This document shows, piece after piece, positions 49,566-58,674 of a stretch of 64,000 nucleotides of DNA; the stretch's first letter is position 1; each line of letters starts with the position of its first letter. A program made the position numbers and the translations under genes. Origin of the DNA: Thermoanaerobaculaceae bacterium (GTDB lineage: Bacteria > Acidobacteriota > Thermoanaerobaculia > Thermoanaerobaculales > Thermoanaerobaculaceae); NCBI GenBank assembly GCA_013388425.1, contig JACADV010000035.1:1-64000 (forward strand), given 5' to 3'. Under the pieces are notes generated by a model that was given only the letters and a program-made list of their open reading frames with translations, was not told where the DNA came from and ran no database searches.

Positions 49566-49571
49566 ATTGTA
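49566..49571 (-). promoter_or_regulatory. -10 box of mtgA, leaderless spacing
   Basis: TACAAT on the minus strand is six bases from the mtgA GTG. No clear -35 was found. It overlaps the upstream region of the divergent GT83-type gene. Confidence 0.4.
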
Positions 49572-49586
49572 CGGGGAGGGACGCAG

Positions 49587-51167
49587 GTGAGGGGCTTGGC
49601 GTGGTGGGTTGGCCTAGCGGTGGGTGGTGTCCTCGTGGGTGCGCTGGCCAGCGTGCCCGTGCGTCACCTCACGGAACCCGACGAGGCGCGGTACGCCGAG
49701 GTGGCGCGGGAGATGATCGTGTCGGGGGACTGGCTCGTCCCCCACCTGGGCGGGGTCCCGTACCCGCACAAGCCCCCCCTCTACCTGTGGCTCGTAGCCC
49801 TGCTGCGCACGGTTGGTTGCCACTGGACCGCCGCTGCGATACTGCCTGTGCTCCTCGCCTTCCTCCTCACCCTCGTCCTCTCCATCCCCCTCGGGCGCCG
49901 CCTCGGGCTCTCCCGGGAGGAGTGCCTCCTGGCCGTGCTCATCCTCGCCTCCACGCCGTTCTTCTCCGCCTTTGCCCTCATTGCCCGCATGGACATGCTG
50001 CTGGTGCTGTCCCACGCTGCAGCGCTCCTGGCCCTGGCCTCGCTGCTCTCCGAAACCTCCGATGCCCGCTTCCTGCGTCACCACCACCTGCTCTTCTGGG
50101 TTGCCGTGGCGGTGGGAATCCTCATCAAGGGCCCGGTAGCACTGGCCCTGGCTGGCCTCACGGCCCTGCTCTGGGGCGGGTTGGAACGTGGCCGCGGCTT
50201 CTTGGGCCGCGTCTTCCGAGGGTGGGGACCGCTGCTGGCCGTGGCCATCGTTCTCGCGTGGTTGCTTCCCGCCGCCCTGGCGAGCGGCGGCGCGTACCTG
50301 GAGGAAGTGGTGCTGCGCCAGTCGGTGGGACGGCTCTCCCAGTCGTTTGCCCACCGCCAGCCGTTCTTCTACCACCTGGTCACCTACCCCTTCACCGGGC
50401 TGCCGTGGACGCCGGTGATCCTTCTGGGGCTGTACCTGGCGGCGCGCCGGCGCTCCGACCGGGCTGTACGCCTGCTAGCGGGTGCGGTGGCGGTGGTGCT
50501 CATCTTCTTCTCGCTGGTTTCGGGGAAGATCGTGATCTACCTCCTCCCGCTCTTCCCCCCCGCTGCCCTCTTGGCCGCCCGGCTCATCGCCCAGGGCACC
50601 GCGCGCGCCCGCTGGGTGGGGGTCCTGGCAGCGGCTGGCCTGGTCCTCTTCGGTGTGGGGACGGCCGTTGTCCCGCACGTGCGCCAGGAGCTTGCCGGGG
50701 GTGCTGCCGATTTGCTGCTGGTGGGGGTGCTCGTGAGCTTGGTCGGGGTGCTTGCTGGCGTCCAGGTCCTCCGCCGCTCCTCGGCGTGGCCGCTGGTGGC
50801 CATGGGAGGGGCCCTGTTCCCCGCCCTGGCCCTGCCGGTCCTCACCTTTCACGCCGACCCGGCCCTCTCGGCCTACGCGGTGAGCGCGCAGCTCGTGCAG
50901 TTGGAGCCCGAGGCGGAGGACGTGCTGACGGTGGACGTGGATCTGTTCGGACTCCCCCTCTACACCAACCGCCCCTTGCGGGCGTTGGCAGGTGGCGAGG
51001 AGGTGCGGGGATCCCTGGCGGCGGGACGGGTGGTGGTGCTGCGGCGCTCCTCGCGACGTGTCGTGGACGCGGCCCTTGCCGGCCTGAGCGTGGCAGAGGT
51101 GCCGTGCCGTTTTGCCCGACCGCCACTCCTCATCCTCCGCCCCACAACCACCGTTCAGGGGCGGTAA
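49587..51167 (+). CDS. ArnT/PMT-type membrane glycosyltransferase (GT83)
   Basis: A 526-residue protein with about eleven membrane helices. Members move sugars from polyprenyl-phosphate donors to lipid A or proteins on the periplasmic side. The first periplasmic loop carries the family signature LTEPDEARYAEVAREMI with the catalytic Asp, followed by GDWLVPHLGGVPYPHKPPL. A hydrophilic C-terminal domain begins near residue 430 and is shorter than in E. coli ArnT. No aminoarabinose genes are nearby. GTG with GGGGAGGGA upstream. Confidence 0.87.
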   Translation: MRGLAWWVGLAVGGVLVGALASVPVRHLTEPDEARYAEVAREMIVSGDWLVPHLGGVPYPHKPPLYLWLVALLRTVGCHWTAAAILPVLLAFLLTLVLSIPLGRRLGLSREECLLAVLILASTPFFSAFALIARMDMLLVLSHAAALLALASLLSETSDARFLRHHHLLFWVAVAVGILIKGPVALALAGLTALLWGGLERGRGFLGRVFRGWGPLLAVAIVLAWLLPAALASGGAYLEEVVLRQSVGRLSQSFAHRQPFFYHLVTYPFTGLPWTPVILLGLYLAARRRSDRAVRLLAGAVAVVLIFFSLVSGKIVIYLLPLFPPAALLAARLIAQGTARARWVGVLAAAGLVLFGVGTAVVPHVRQELAGGAADLLLVGVLVSLVGVLAGVQVLRRSSAWPLVAMGGALFPALALPVLTFHADPALSAYAVSAQLVQLEPEAEDVLTVDVDLFGLPLYTNRPLRALAGGEEVRGSLAAGRVVVLRRSSRRVVDAALAGLSVAEVPCRFARPPLLILRPTTTVQGR

Positions 51168-53191
51168 GCGGGGGGGATCCGCTCGTCAATCTCGCGCCAC
51201 ACCTCCAGCGCACCGGTGGCCCCGAAGAGCCCCGTTTCTCGGTTGTCGTCGAACCCCACCCACACCGCCACCACAAAACCCCGCCGCAGCCCCACGAACC
51301 AGGAGTCGCGCCGGTCGTCGCTCGTCCCGGTCTTGGCGGCCAGCCACCCCTCCACCCGGGGGGCGAGGGAGGCGGCGGTCCCTCGCCGCGGGACTTCCGT
51401 GAGCGCCTCCACCACCGCCTGGGCTACCCACGGGGAAAGCGCGCCGCTGCCCCGCCGTGGCGAGGTGGCGAGGAAGGCCAGCTCGGGGCGGACCCCACCG
51501 TTGAGGAGGGGGGCGTAGGCACGAGCCACCTCCAGCGGAGAGGCTTCAAACGCGCCCAGGAGCACGGCCGGCCTGGCGGGAGGGGGGGCGAACCCCACGG
51601 CGTGCAGCGTGGCTTCCACGCGGGGAAGCGACACGTCCATGCCCAGGCGGACGATAGGGACGTTGAGCGACTGGACCAGCGCCTCGCGCACGGAAACCTG
51701 GCCGCGGTAGGTGCCGTCGCTGTTGCGCGGCGACCACTCCCCTCCCGGCGTGGGGACACGCAGCGGCGTGTCCTCCAGCGGATCCTCGAGCGTTCGCCCC
51801 GCATGAAGCGCTGCTGCCACCACGAACGGTTTGACCAGACTGCCCACGGGCCTGCGGGCCGCCGCCGCGCGGTTGAACTCCCCCGGGTGGGGATCGCGCC
51901 CCCCCGTGACGGCGAGCACGCGACCGTCGGCGGCCACCACCGCCACGGCCACCTCCAGCGGTTCTCCCCGGCCCACGAGGTGCGGATACCTCTGCTCGAT
52001 CCGCCGCAGGCCGGCGACGCACCCCTCGGCCACAGCAGCCTGGAAGGAGGGCTCCAGGTGCGTACCCACCTCCCCCACGGCCCCCGCAGCTTCGGACAGG
52101 GCCAGGTCCACGAAGCTCACGGCTGCCGGCCAGCGCAGGCGGTGCGGCACGGTGGGCAGGGGGGCAGCCTCGGCCTCCGTGCGGTCGGCGGGGGCCAGGT
52201 GCCCTGCCCGCACCATGGCCTCCAGCACCGCGGCGCGGCGCCGCCGGGCCTCGCCGGGCGAGGTGAACGGGTCGAAGCGGTTGGGGGCGGCGATCATCCC
52301 TGCCACCAGTGCCGCCTCCTCCAGGTTCAGAGCTGCCGCGCGCTTGCCAAAGAGTCTCTGGGAGGCCGCCTCGACCCCGTGGAGCTGGAGACCCCCGTCC
52401 TGTCCCAAGTAGACGCGGTCCAGGTAGGCCTGGAGAATGCGCCGCTTGTCGTAGCGGTAGTCGATGAGGGCGGCAAGCCACGCCTCCAGGAGCTTGCGGG
52501 GGAGGGTGCGCACCGGTCGCAGCAGCACGTTCTTGGCAAGCTGCTGCGTGATGGTGGAGCCCCCCTCGCGCACGCTGCCACTTGCCAGGTTGTGCCAGGC
52601 GGCCCGCAGCATGCCGCGCAACGACAACCCCGGGTGGGAGAGGAAGGTACGGTCCTCGACGTCCACCACGGCGGTGAGCAGCGCTGGCGCCACCTGAGCG
52701 ATGGACACGGGCCAGCGCACCACTCCAGCTGCATCGGTGGTGCCCACCGTCACCGGCGGCAGCCGCAGCAGCTGGAGCGGCCGACCCGCCGGATCCTCCA
52801 GCCACACCCCAGTGGCCCGCCAGCGCACGATCACCGCCCCGGGAGGCTCCGCCCCCGGTCCCCCCACCACCACCAGCGCCTGGCCCAGGCGGGAGAACTC
52901 CCCCACGCGCGGTGCCGCGGGGGTCACCTCCCGCAGCCCGTGGAGTTGCAGCACCCGGCCCAGCCATTCGGGCGACCACGCTTCGCCGCTGCGCAGGGTC
53001 CACGGGGCACTGGTCACGCGCAGACACGGAGGTCGGCCCGATCCACCCAGGGCCCCATCCACCAGCGATACCCCGTAGAGCACCAGGAGCGCACCGCTGG
53101 CCAGCGCCAGGCCGCCCAGGAGGGCGGTCCAGCGAAGGGCAATTCGCCGCGCCCGCCGGCGCCTCGCCCGGCTCGCCGGGGGAGTCGTCAA
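51155..53191 (-). CDS. class A penicillin-binding protein (PBP1-type)
   Basis: A 678-residue bifunctional enzyme. N-terminal anchor (TALLGGLALASGALLVLYGV), then GT51 with VVDVEDRTFLSHPGLSL and GSTITQQLAKNVLLRP, then a transpeptidase domain: active serine in PVGSLVKPFVV (SxxK), SLN in VQSLNVP, and KTGT in AAKTGTSDD. A small domain between anchor and GT51 (~75-150) matches the UB2H-like place but is not identified. TTG start overlaps the phosphatase stop (TTGA), coupling it with the PP2C gene. Confidence 0.92.
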   Translation of the reverse strand: MTTPPASRARRRRARRIALRWTALLGGLALASGALLVLYGVSLVDGALGGSGRPPCLRVTSAPWTLRSGEAWSPEWLGRVLQLHGLREVTPAAPRVGEFSRLGQALVVVGGPGAEPPGAVIVRWRATGVWLEDPAGRPLQLLRLPPVTVGTTDAAGVVRWPVSIAQVAPALLTAVVDVEDRTFLSHPGLSLRGMLRAAWHNLASGSVREGGSTITQQLAKNVLLRPVRTLPRKLLEAWLAALIDYRYDKRRILQAYLDRVYLGQDGGLQLHGVEAASQRLFGKRAAALNLEEAALVAGMIAAPNRFDPFTSPGEARRRRAAVLEAMVRAGHLAPADRTEAEAAPLPTVPHRLRWPAAVSFVDLALSEAAGAVGEVGTHLEPSFQAAVAEGCVAGLRRIEQRYPHLVGRGEPLEVAVAVVAADGRVLAVTGGRDPHPGEFNRAAAARRPVGSLVKPFVVAAALHAGRTLEDPLEDTPLRVPTPGGEWSPRNSDGTYRGQVSVREALVQSLNVPIVRLGMDVSLPRVEATLHAVGFAPPPARPAVLLGAFEASPLEVARAYAPLLNGGVRPELAFLATSPRRGSGALSPWVAQAVVEALTEVPRRGTAASLAPRVEGWLAAKTGTSDDRRDSWFVGLRRGFVVAVWVGFDDNRETGLFGATGALEVWREIDERIPPAYRP

Positions 53192-53955
53192 GGCAGGCCG
53201 CGGGCCAGCACCACCGTGATGTTGTCGATGCCGCCCTTGCGATTCGCCTCGCTCACCAGCTCGCGTGCCGCCGTCGCCAGGTCCTGCCGGCGCGCCAGAA
53301 TGCGGGCGATCTCGGCGTTCTCCAGCATGGTGTTGAGCCCGTCCGAGCACAGGAGCAGGATGTCGTTGACGGCAAACTCCCGCTCCTGAATATCGACCTC
53401 GGGTTCCTGCACGCCGCCCAGGGCGCGGGTCACCACGTTCTTGAGCGGGTGGTTGCGGGCCGCCTCTTCGCTCAGGAGCCCCGCCACCACCTGCTCGTGC
53501 ACCCAGGAGTGGTCGGCCGTGAGCAACGACAGATTCCCGTTGCTGAACAGGTACGCCCGGCTGTCGCCCACGTGGGCAACGGCAGCTCGCATCCCCTCCC
53601 AGTCGATGAGGGCGGCCACGATGGTAGCCCCCATCCCTCTCAGCCCAGCATCTCCGGCCACCGCCGCCGTCACCCGTCGGTGCGCGGCCAGGAGGGCGTG
53701 GCCGATGCGGTTGGCCGCCAGGGAGCGGGTGGGATCCCAATCGTTGGGCCAGGTGTCTTCGGCGAACTTGCCGGTCGTCTCGATCACCGCTTCCACTTCG
53801 CGTACCGCCAGATCCGACGCGACCTCGCCCGCAGCGTGGCCGCCCATCCCATCGGCAACCACGTAGAGGCCCAGATCGTCCCGGATGAGAAACGCATCCT
53901 CGTTGTGGTAGCGCCGCAACCCGCGGTCCGTCAGCCCGAACGATTCATGTCTCAC
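53188..53955 (-). CDS. PP2C-type serine/threonine protein phosphatase
   Basis: A 255-residue Stp/PrpC-like phosphatase. Metal-binding motifs: RYHNEDAFLI, LYVVADGMGGHAAGEVAS, AHVGDSRAYLF, DILLLCSDGLNTML and GGIDNITVVLA. It removes phosphate from Ser/Thr in proteins; its usual partner, a PASTA or other Ser/Thr kinase, is not in the window. GTG start. It lies between the J-domain gene and the PBP gene. Confidence 0.93.
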   Translation of the reverse strand: MRHESFGLTDRGLRRYHNEDAFLIRDDLGLYVVADGMGGHAAGEVASDLAVREVEAVIETTGKFAEDTWPNDWDPTRSLAANRIGHALLAAHRRVTAAVAGDAGLRGMGATIVAALIDWEGMRAAVAHVGDSRAYLFSNGNLSLLTADHSWVHEQVVAGLLSEEAARNHPLKNVVTRALGGVQEPEVDIQEREFAVNDILLLCSDGLNTMLENAEIARILARRQDLATAARELVSEANRKGGIDNITVVLARGLP

Positions 53956-53976
53956 GAGTCTCCTGCCTCCGCCCGG

Positions 53977-54615
53977 CTACCCTCTGGGAACGTCCCCACG
54001 CCTGGCTCCCTCCTCAACCTGCAGCAGCCATGATTCCACCGTCGGGTCGTCCGGCGCAAGCTCTGCGGCCATCCTGGCAAAACGGGTGGCCCGAGCGAAC
54101 ATCCTGGCCTTGGCGAAAAGCCGGGAAGCGTCCATGAGGAGCTTCACGTTCATGCTGTCCAGCTTTACCGCCTGGTCCAGTTGCCGCAACCCCTCCTCCA
54201 GACGCCCCCCGTGCTGGGCCAGAAACAGGCCGTACAGGTGTCGCGCCTTGGCGTTTTCCGGATCGTGGGCCACAGCTTGCGCCAAGAGCTCCCCCGCTTG
54301 CTGGGTTTCCCCGTTCTTCATGGCCACGATGGCCCGGGCAACCATGGCCTTGGCCAGCTCCCGGGGGTTGCTGCGGGCGGTCGCCGTGGTTCCTGACAAG
54401 CTCTGGTCGTAACGCACCCGCGCCTGGGGATCCACGAGCACGTTGTAGGCCTCGGAGATGGCCTGGAACTCCAACTCTGCCTCGCGCCGTGCGCTGCCGC
54501 TGAAGCGGTCCGGGTGCCGCTCCCTGGCGAGCTGTCGGAACGCTGCACGGATCTCTGCTACCGATGCGTCCGGCGCCACACCGAGAATCTCGTAGTAGGT
54601 CCTTCGCTCCACCAC
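53977..54615 (-). CDS. J-domain protein with TPR repeats
   Basis: A 212-residue protein. An N-terminal J-domain (residues ~5-70: YYEILGVAPDASVAEIRAAF with the HPD motif in RERHPDRFSG) that would stimulate a DnaK-type chaperone, then two or three TPR-like helical pairs (~95-205: AGELLAQAVAHDPENAKARH, DQAVKLDSMNVKLLMDASRL). No Gly/Phe or zinc region, so not a full DnaJ. It may recruit Hsp70 to a partner encoded in the same cluster. Confidence 0.85.
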   Translation of the reverse strand: MVERRTYYEILGVAPDASVAEIRAAFRQLARERHPDRFSGSARREAELEFQAISEAYNVLVDPQARVRYDQSLSGTTATARSNPRELAKAMVARAIVAMKNGETQQAGELLAQAVAHDPENAKARHLYGLFLAQHGGRLEEGLRQLDQAVKLDSMNVKLLMDASRLFAKARMFARATRFARMAAELAPDDPTVESWLLQVEEGARRGDVPRG

Positions 54616-54652
54616 GCCCCCTCACCTCGCCTCCCGAGATTCTAGCGCGCTA

Positions 54653-55735
54653 TCACACGTGCCGGGATTCGCGCAACTGGCGAGCCGCCCTGCGCACGGC
54701 CTCGCTCACGTTGTGGTCGCGGCAGAGCATGCCCAGATCCCGTACGCTCAGCCGGCTCAAGTGCGGGATCACCACGCCGGGGGGCGTCTTGGGGTTGAAC
54801 GCCAAATTGCGTACCACCCGGTACCGCCTGAGCCAGCGACCGCGCGCCGCGATGAGGCGGAGCGCTTCCTCGTTGACCGAGCGCATGCCGGCAATCTCCT
54901 CCACATCCGCCTCCTGGAGCTGGGGGCTCATGATCACCGCCCGCACCACCAGGAGACTGCGGTCCCGCACGAGGATCAGGCGCTCCTGACGGGTTCCTTT
55001 GAGCGCCTGCATGATCCTCTCGTACGTGTTCATCATTGCCAGGCGCAGGAACGTGTCGCGCTGCTCCCGCGCTTCTCCCGGCTCTGGCTCGGGCAACCGC
55101 TCGGCCGGGGGCTCGCCGCCGGGGAGGTTCATGCCGATGGCCTTGAGGGCGGCCAGCGCCTCCTCGATGGAAGGTGCCGTGGCGTGGGGCAACTCGCTGA
55201 TCTCACCCGCCGCCCACTGGCACGCCTTCTCCAGGAACTCCTCTTCGAACTCCCGCACCCGCCGCAACACATCCTGGGACACTTGCGGGTTGGCCCGCAG
55301 GTCAGCCAGGAGCTCGAGGCAGCCCAAGAGCCTGGTCTGATTGGTGACGATGGCGTCCTGGACCGAGGGGGGGCCGGAGAGTGCCAGCCACCGCAGCGTC
55401 TCGTTGGCCACTCGCGGATCCCGGGCGACGGCGGCGCGGAACGTTTCGTCCTGGCAAGAGCGGGCCAACAGATCCAGGTCCAGAGGTTCCAGATCCTCCT
55501 GGCTCAGCACGGTCAGGAAGTGCTCGGGGGTGAAGGCGGCCAGGGTTTGCCGTGCCAGTCCTGCAATCTCGCTGTCGCCCTCGGCAGCCAACAGGGCCAG
55601 GAGCCGGATCAGCTCCTCGCGGGTGACCGGCAGGAGCCCCTGGGCCGCAAACAGGCGCACCGCCCGGGGGACCAGGCCGGAGCGGATCCCCTGTACCAGC
55701 TCGGCAACCGTCCCAAAACTCGCGCCTGCGCTCAC
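54653..55735 (-). CDS. helical-repeat protein of unknown function, copy 1
   Basis: A 360-residue soluble protein made nearly entirely of short helices. The C-terminal ~45 residues (around NPKTPPGVVIPHLSRLSVRDL and AVRRAARQL) fit the pattern [N/H]P-x-[T/C/V]-P-x-x-(V/F)...L-x-x-L-x-x-(R/A)-(D/E)-L...(V)RR-x-A-x-x-L that is found twice in the protein encoded at 56609-57352. Other segments (DPRVANETLRWLALSGPP, TNQTRLLGCLELLADL) are weaker copies. A HEAT/Leu-rich-variant type scaffold is likely. GTG overlaps the RodZ-like stop. Confidence 0.65.
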   Translation of the reverse strand: MSAGASFGTVAELVQGIRSGLVPRAVRLFAAQGLLPVTREELIRLLALLAAEGDSEIAGLARQTLAAFTPEHFLTVLSQEDLEPLDLDLLARSCQDETFRAAVARDPRVANETLRWLALSGPPSVQDAIVTNQTRLLGCLELLADLRANPQVSQDVLRRVREFEEEFLEKACQWAAGEISELPHATAPSIEEALAALKAIGMNLPGGEPPAERLPEPEPGEAREQRDTFLRLAMMNTYERIMQALKGTRQERLILVRDRSLLVVRAVIMSPQLQEADVEEIAGMRSVNEEALRLIAARGRWLRRYRVVRNLAFNPKTPPGVVIPHLSRLSVRDLGMLCRDHNVSEAVRRAARQLRESRHV

Positions 55736-56499
55736 TCCGGCTCCGCCTGGCCGTCGAGGTGCACGCGCACCACTTCCCCCGCCCGGCCCAACGCGCTCCT
55801 CACCTCGCCCAGATAGGCAACCTCCACACCGCCCGCGTCCCCCAGCAGCAGGTCCACCGCCCGGCCACCGGCCTCGATCTCCCACGACGAGTTGGGGGGG
55901 AGCAACCGCTGCTGCCGTTCCCCCCCGGCCACTCGGACCTCCACCCAGCACGCGGTTCCGGCGGTACGAACCACCAGCACCGTGGAGGGGGGGGATGGCG
56001 AGGGCGTCGATGCTGGGGTGGCGGCCACCAGCAGCGAGGGGGTGGCAGCTGGCTCGCGCAACAGCACCTCCGGTGTTGGAGGCACCGCCCTGCTGCCCTC
56101 TCGCGCCAGCGGACGACCCAGGAGGAAGAGGAGGGCGAGCCCGCCCGCCAGGAGGGAGACGGCCACGAGCCACGGCCACACCCGCTGCCGTCGCGGAGGG
56201 GGCGCTGGCACGACGGGGAACGACTGGCTGGAGTCCTCGAAACGGGTGAACGCGGCGTCAAACGCCTGCAACCACGCCTCGGCGGGCTCCTTCATGGTGG
56301 CGAGGATCTGGCGGAGAAACATGCGGGCAAAGACCCGATCCGGGAGCGCCGCGAACTTCCCCGCCTCCAGGGCTTCCAGCACACGGCGGGAGATCTTGGT
56401 GCGCTGGATGATCTCTTCCAGTGTCACGCCCCGCTCGCTGCGGAGCTGGGCGAGCGCTTGGCCGAACTGCTTGGGTGTGGGCGAGCCTTCCAGCACCAT
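55732..56499 (-). CDS. RodZ-like membrane protein with HTH
   Basis: A 255-residue protein with RodZ layout: a Cro/C1-type helix-turn-helix (residues ~12-75: FGQALAQLRSERGVTLEEI, ALEAGKFAALPDRVFARMFL), one membrane helix (~113-132: WPWLVAVSLLAGGLALLFLL), a Thr/Pro/Ser-rich linker, and a periplasmic beta domain (DUF4115-like; CWVEVRVAGGERQQRLLPPN). RodZ links MreB to the wall machinery in rods. Its placement with a PBP gene fits a cell-shape role. ATG at 56499. Confidence 0.85.
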   Translation of the reverse strand: MVLEGSPTPKQFGQALAQLRSERGVTLEEIIQRTKISRRVLEALEAGKFAALPDRVFARMFLRQILATMKEPAEAWLQAFDAAFTRFEDSSQSFPVVPAPPPRRQRVWPWLVAVSLLAGGLALLFLLGRPLAREGSRAVPPTPEVLLREPAATPSLLVAATPASTPSPSPPSTVLVVRTAGTACWVEVRVAGGERQQRLLPPNSSWEIEAGGRAVDLLLGDAGGVEVAYLGEVRSALGRAGEVVRVHLDGQAEPE

Positions 56500-56608
56500 T
56501 GACGCGGAGTTTAGATGCTGTTCTCCAAAGTGCAAGAGGGTGCAACCCCACCCGCCAGGTGCCGGCGGGGTCGTACCCCACCCGCACCCCGGCAGCATCT
56601 GGAGTTCG

Positions 56609-57352
56609 TCAGTTGCTGTTGCCAGGGCGGCGGAGCCGCTCCTCCACGAGCCGGGCGATGGAATGGCGCAGTTCTACCGCCACGTCGGCGTCGCTACCGA
56701 GGCGACGCAGCTCCGCCAGGGGCAGGGAAGCGACCAGCCCCAGCGCCACCCCCAGGGGGACCGCCGCGCTGTGCAGGGCAGCCTGCACCACTCCCGGCAG
56801 GCGGCCCCAGCGGGGGTGGTGGAGGAGCTCCAGGCACGCTCCCGGATCGGGGTTGGTGGCCATGAGCCGCACGGCATCCTCTTCGGTGAAGTGCGGGTTC
56901 TCCAGGAGCGCCGCCACGCAGCGGGGCTCCGCGTCGGCGAGGAGGACGGGGAGCAGCCCGCGCGGTGCCAGCCGCGCCAAGGACACCCGCTCGCCCAGCG
57001 TCAGGTGCCGCACCTTCTCGGCCAGCTTCCGCTCCGCCTGGCGGCGCACCTGGGGCAGGGCCCGCTGGTCCGACGCCACCGTGAGGAGGTCACGCCACCC
57101 CAGGGTGGCCAGGGTTTCCCAGGCAAAGGGGCGCGGACAGGCGGGGTGGCGGACCAAGAGCGTCGCCACTGTCCGGGACCGCCTCACCAGCGGCTGCACG
57201 AGCAGCAGCTCCACGGCTCTGGCGGTGCAGTGAGGAGAGCGCAGGAGACGGAGGGCGGCCCCCTCCTCGATCTCCACCCCCTCCTCGAGGGCGAGGATCA
57301 CGGCCGCCGCATCGAACGTCACCCGCGCGCCCACGATGGAATGGTAAAGCAC
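56609..57352 (-). CDS. helical-repeat protein of unknown function, copy 2
   Basis: About 247 residues, all helical. It contains two copies of the repeat that is also at the end of the protein at 54653-55735: HPACPRPFAWETLATLGWRD...VRRQAERKL (~69-110) and AAVPLGVALGLVASLPLAEL...LRHSIARL (~195-234). No enzyme motif, signal peptide or membrane helix. The frame is open far upstream; the GTG at 57352 is a tentative start (57334 or 57322 also possible). First gene of the RodZ/J-domain/PP2C/PBP cluster. Confidence 0.6.
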   Translation of the reverse strand: MLYHSIVGARVTFDAAAVILALEEGVEIEEGAALRLLRSPHCTARAVELLLVQPLVRRSRTVATLLVRHPACPRPFAWETLATLGWRDLLTVASDQRALPQVRRQAERKLAEKVRHLTLGERVSLARLAPRGLLPVLLADAEPRCVAALLENPHFTEEDAVRLMATNPDPGACLELLHHPRWGRLPGVVQAALHSAAVPLGVALGLVASLPLAELRRLGSDADVAVELRHSIARLVEERLRRPGNSN

Positions 57353-57436
57353 GGCTCTGCTATTCTCGCCAGTGAGGTGGAAACGGGGCGAGACCGGCAG
57401 GGATTTTCGATCCGGGAACGGGGCGCGCGCCCAGGC

Positions 57437-58612
57437 TTGAAGTGGGGCCACCGTAGTGCGCGCCCCCCCGCGCGCCCGGCGTGGCCCCGGTGTGTGCTTG
57501 CCGCCGTACTGCTGGCGGGTGCGCTCGGGTGTGGCTCGCCGACGCCGAACCGCGCCCACCTCACCGTCGCCACCTCCTGGGGACCGCTGGCCGCCGCCAG
57601 TCTGCATCAGGAACTCCTCCTCATCGCCAACGAGCTGGGAGCGGTGGATCTGGACCTCAAGGTCTACAGCCCCTCGGTGCTACGGGAACTGCTGTCGCGA
57701 CAGCTCGCGGCTGCCGAGGAGAGCTGGGTGGATCTGGCGGTGGTGCCCAACGACTGGCTGACTCCCCTGGCACAGCGCGGTCTGTTGGCCGAGCTACCGG
57801 CCAGCCGCGTGGCCACCCTGCAGGAAAGGCTGGTGGGACAGGCGCTCTTGGCCGTCACCGAAGGTGATCGCGTGCTGGCTTACCCCTTGAGCGCTGAAGT
57901 GGTGGCCTTCATCTACAACCCGCACTTTTTCCCGGTTCCCCCCCGCAACCTCGAGGAAGTGGTATCGGCTACCTCCTTGCCCCCAGGGGTCGTACCCTTT
58001 GCCTTCGACCTGACCGACCCCAGTCACGTGGCGCCGCTGGCCACCAGTCTGGAGGGGGGAAGGGTGGACGAGGCCGGGCTGCCACGGATCGACACGCCGC
58101 TCCTCCTGGCGCTGTTCGGCCGCTTGGCGCCGTTGTGGAGCTGCCCGGATTGCTGGCGCCTCTTCCACGGGGAGGACCTGGAGTCGCTGCACGTGCAGCT
58201 CTTTGCCGAGGGACGCCTGGCGTCGTTCCTGGGCGGCCCGTGGCTACTGGAAGCCCTGGAACCCGCCGGCCAGCCGTTCGTGGTGGTGCCGGTTCCGCCC
58301 TTTTTGGCGGGCAGCGAAGCAGGAGGGGCCTTCGTGGGGTACCAGTGCGTGGTCGTCCGCGAGCACACGCCGTGGCTCGACCTGGCGTTGGAGGTGGGGG
58401 CACGCCTGGCCACCAGCGAGGTGAACGATCGCCTCAATGGCGTCATCCGGCGCTTGCCCGTGCGCGCCGAAGCCTACCGCTCCCGCCGCTCCCTGGAAAC
58501 CTCAGGAATCCTCGGCTTCCTGCGGGCACTGGAAACGGGCCGCTACCTCCCACCGGGCGAGCCAGGGTTGGCACGCCTGGAGCAACTGCGCCAGACGCTG
58601 CTGCGCCTGTAG
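57437..58612 (+). CDS. solute-binding lipoprotein (family 1-like)
   Basis: About 391 residues. A lipoprotein signal (VLAAVLLAGALGCGS with lipobox LxGC) is followed by a two-lobed periplasmic binding protein: LTVATSWGPLAAASLHQELL at the start, WVDLAVVPNDWLTPLAQRG, LAYPLSAEVVAFIYNPHFF, and a C-terminal FLGGPWLLEAL. These are typical of carbohydrate-type extracellular binding proteins. TTG at 57437 is the likeliest start. No ABC permease or ATPase of the matching type is near; the next gene is an HD-GYP protein 62 bases away. Confidence 0.78.
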   Translation: MKWGHRSARPPARPAWPRCVLAAVLLAGALGCGSPTPNRAHLTVATSWGPLAAASLHQELLLIANELGAVDLDLKVYSPSVLRELLSRQLAAAEESWVDLAVVPNDWLTPLAQRGLLAELPASRVATLQERLVGQALLAVTEGDRVLAYPLSAEVVAFIYNPHFFPVPPRNLEEVVSATSLPPGVVPFAFDLTDPSHVAPLATSLEGGRVDEAGLPRIDTPLLLALFGRLAPLWSCPDCWRLFHGEDLESLHVQLFAEGRLASFLGGPWLLEALEPAGQPFVVVPVPPFLAGSEAGGAFVGYQCVVVREHTPWLDLALEVGARLATSEVNDRLNGVIRRLPVRAEAYRSRRSLETSGILGFLRALETGRYLPPGEPGLARLEQLRQTLLRL

Positions 58613-58674
58613 CCCCACGAGACACCTCCCTCCCTCCCTGAGCTCCAGCGGCTTCTGGCCGCAGAGGAGGTGCT

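Noticed and set aside
49601-53389. A 1262-codon open frame on the plus strand
   Set aside because: It is antisense to the class A PBP and PP2C genes and out of frame with the GT83 gene; its translation is low-complexity Gly/Arg/Pro/His and has no motif. High GC makes such open frames common here.
55892-58612. A 906-codon open frame covering the binding lipoprotein
   Set aside because: Only the last ~390 codons give a lipoprotein signal and binding-protein motifs; the earlier part is antisense to the RodZ-like and repeat genes.
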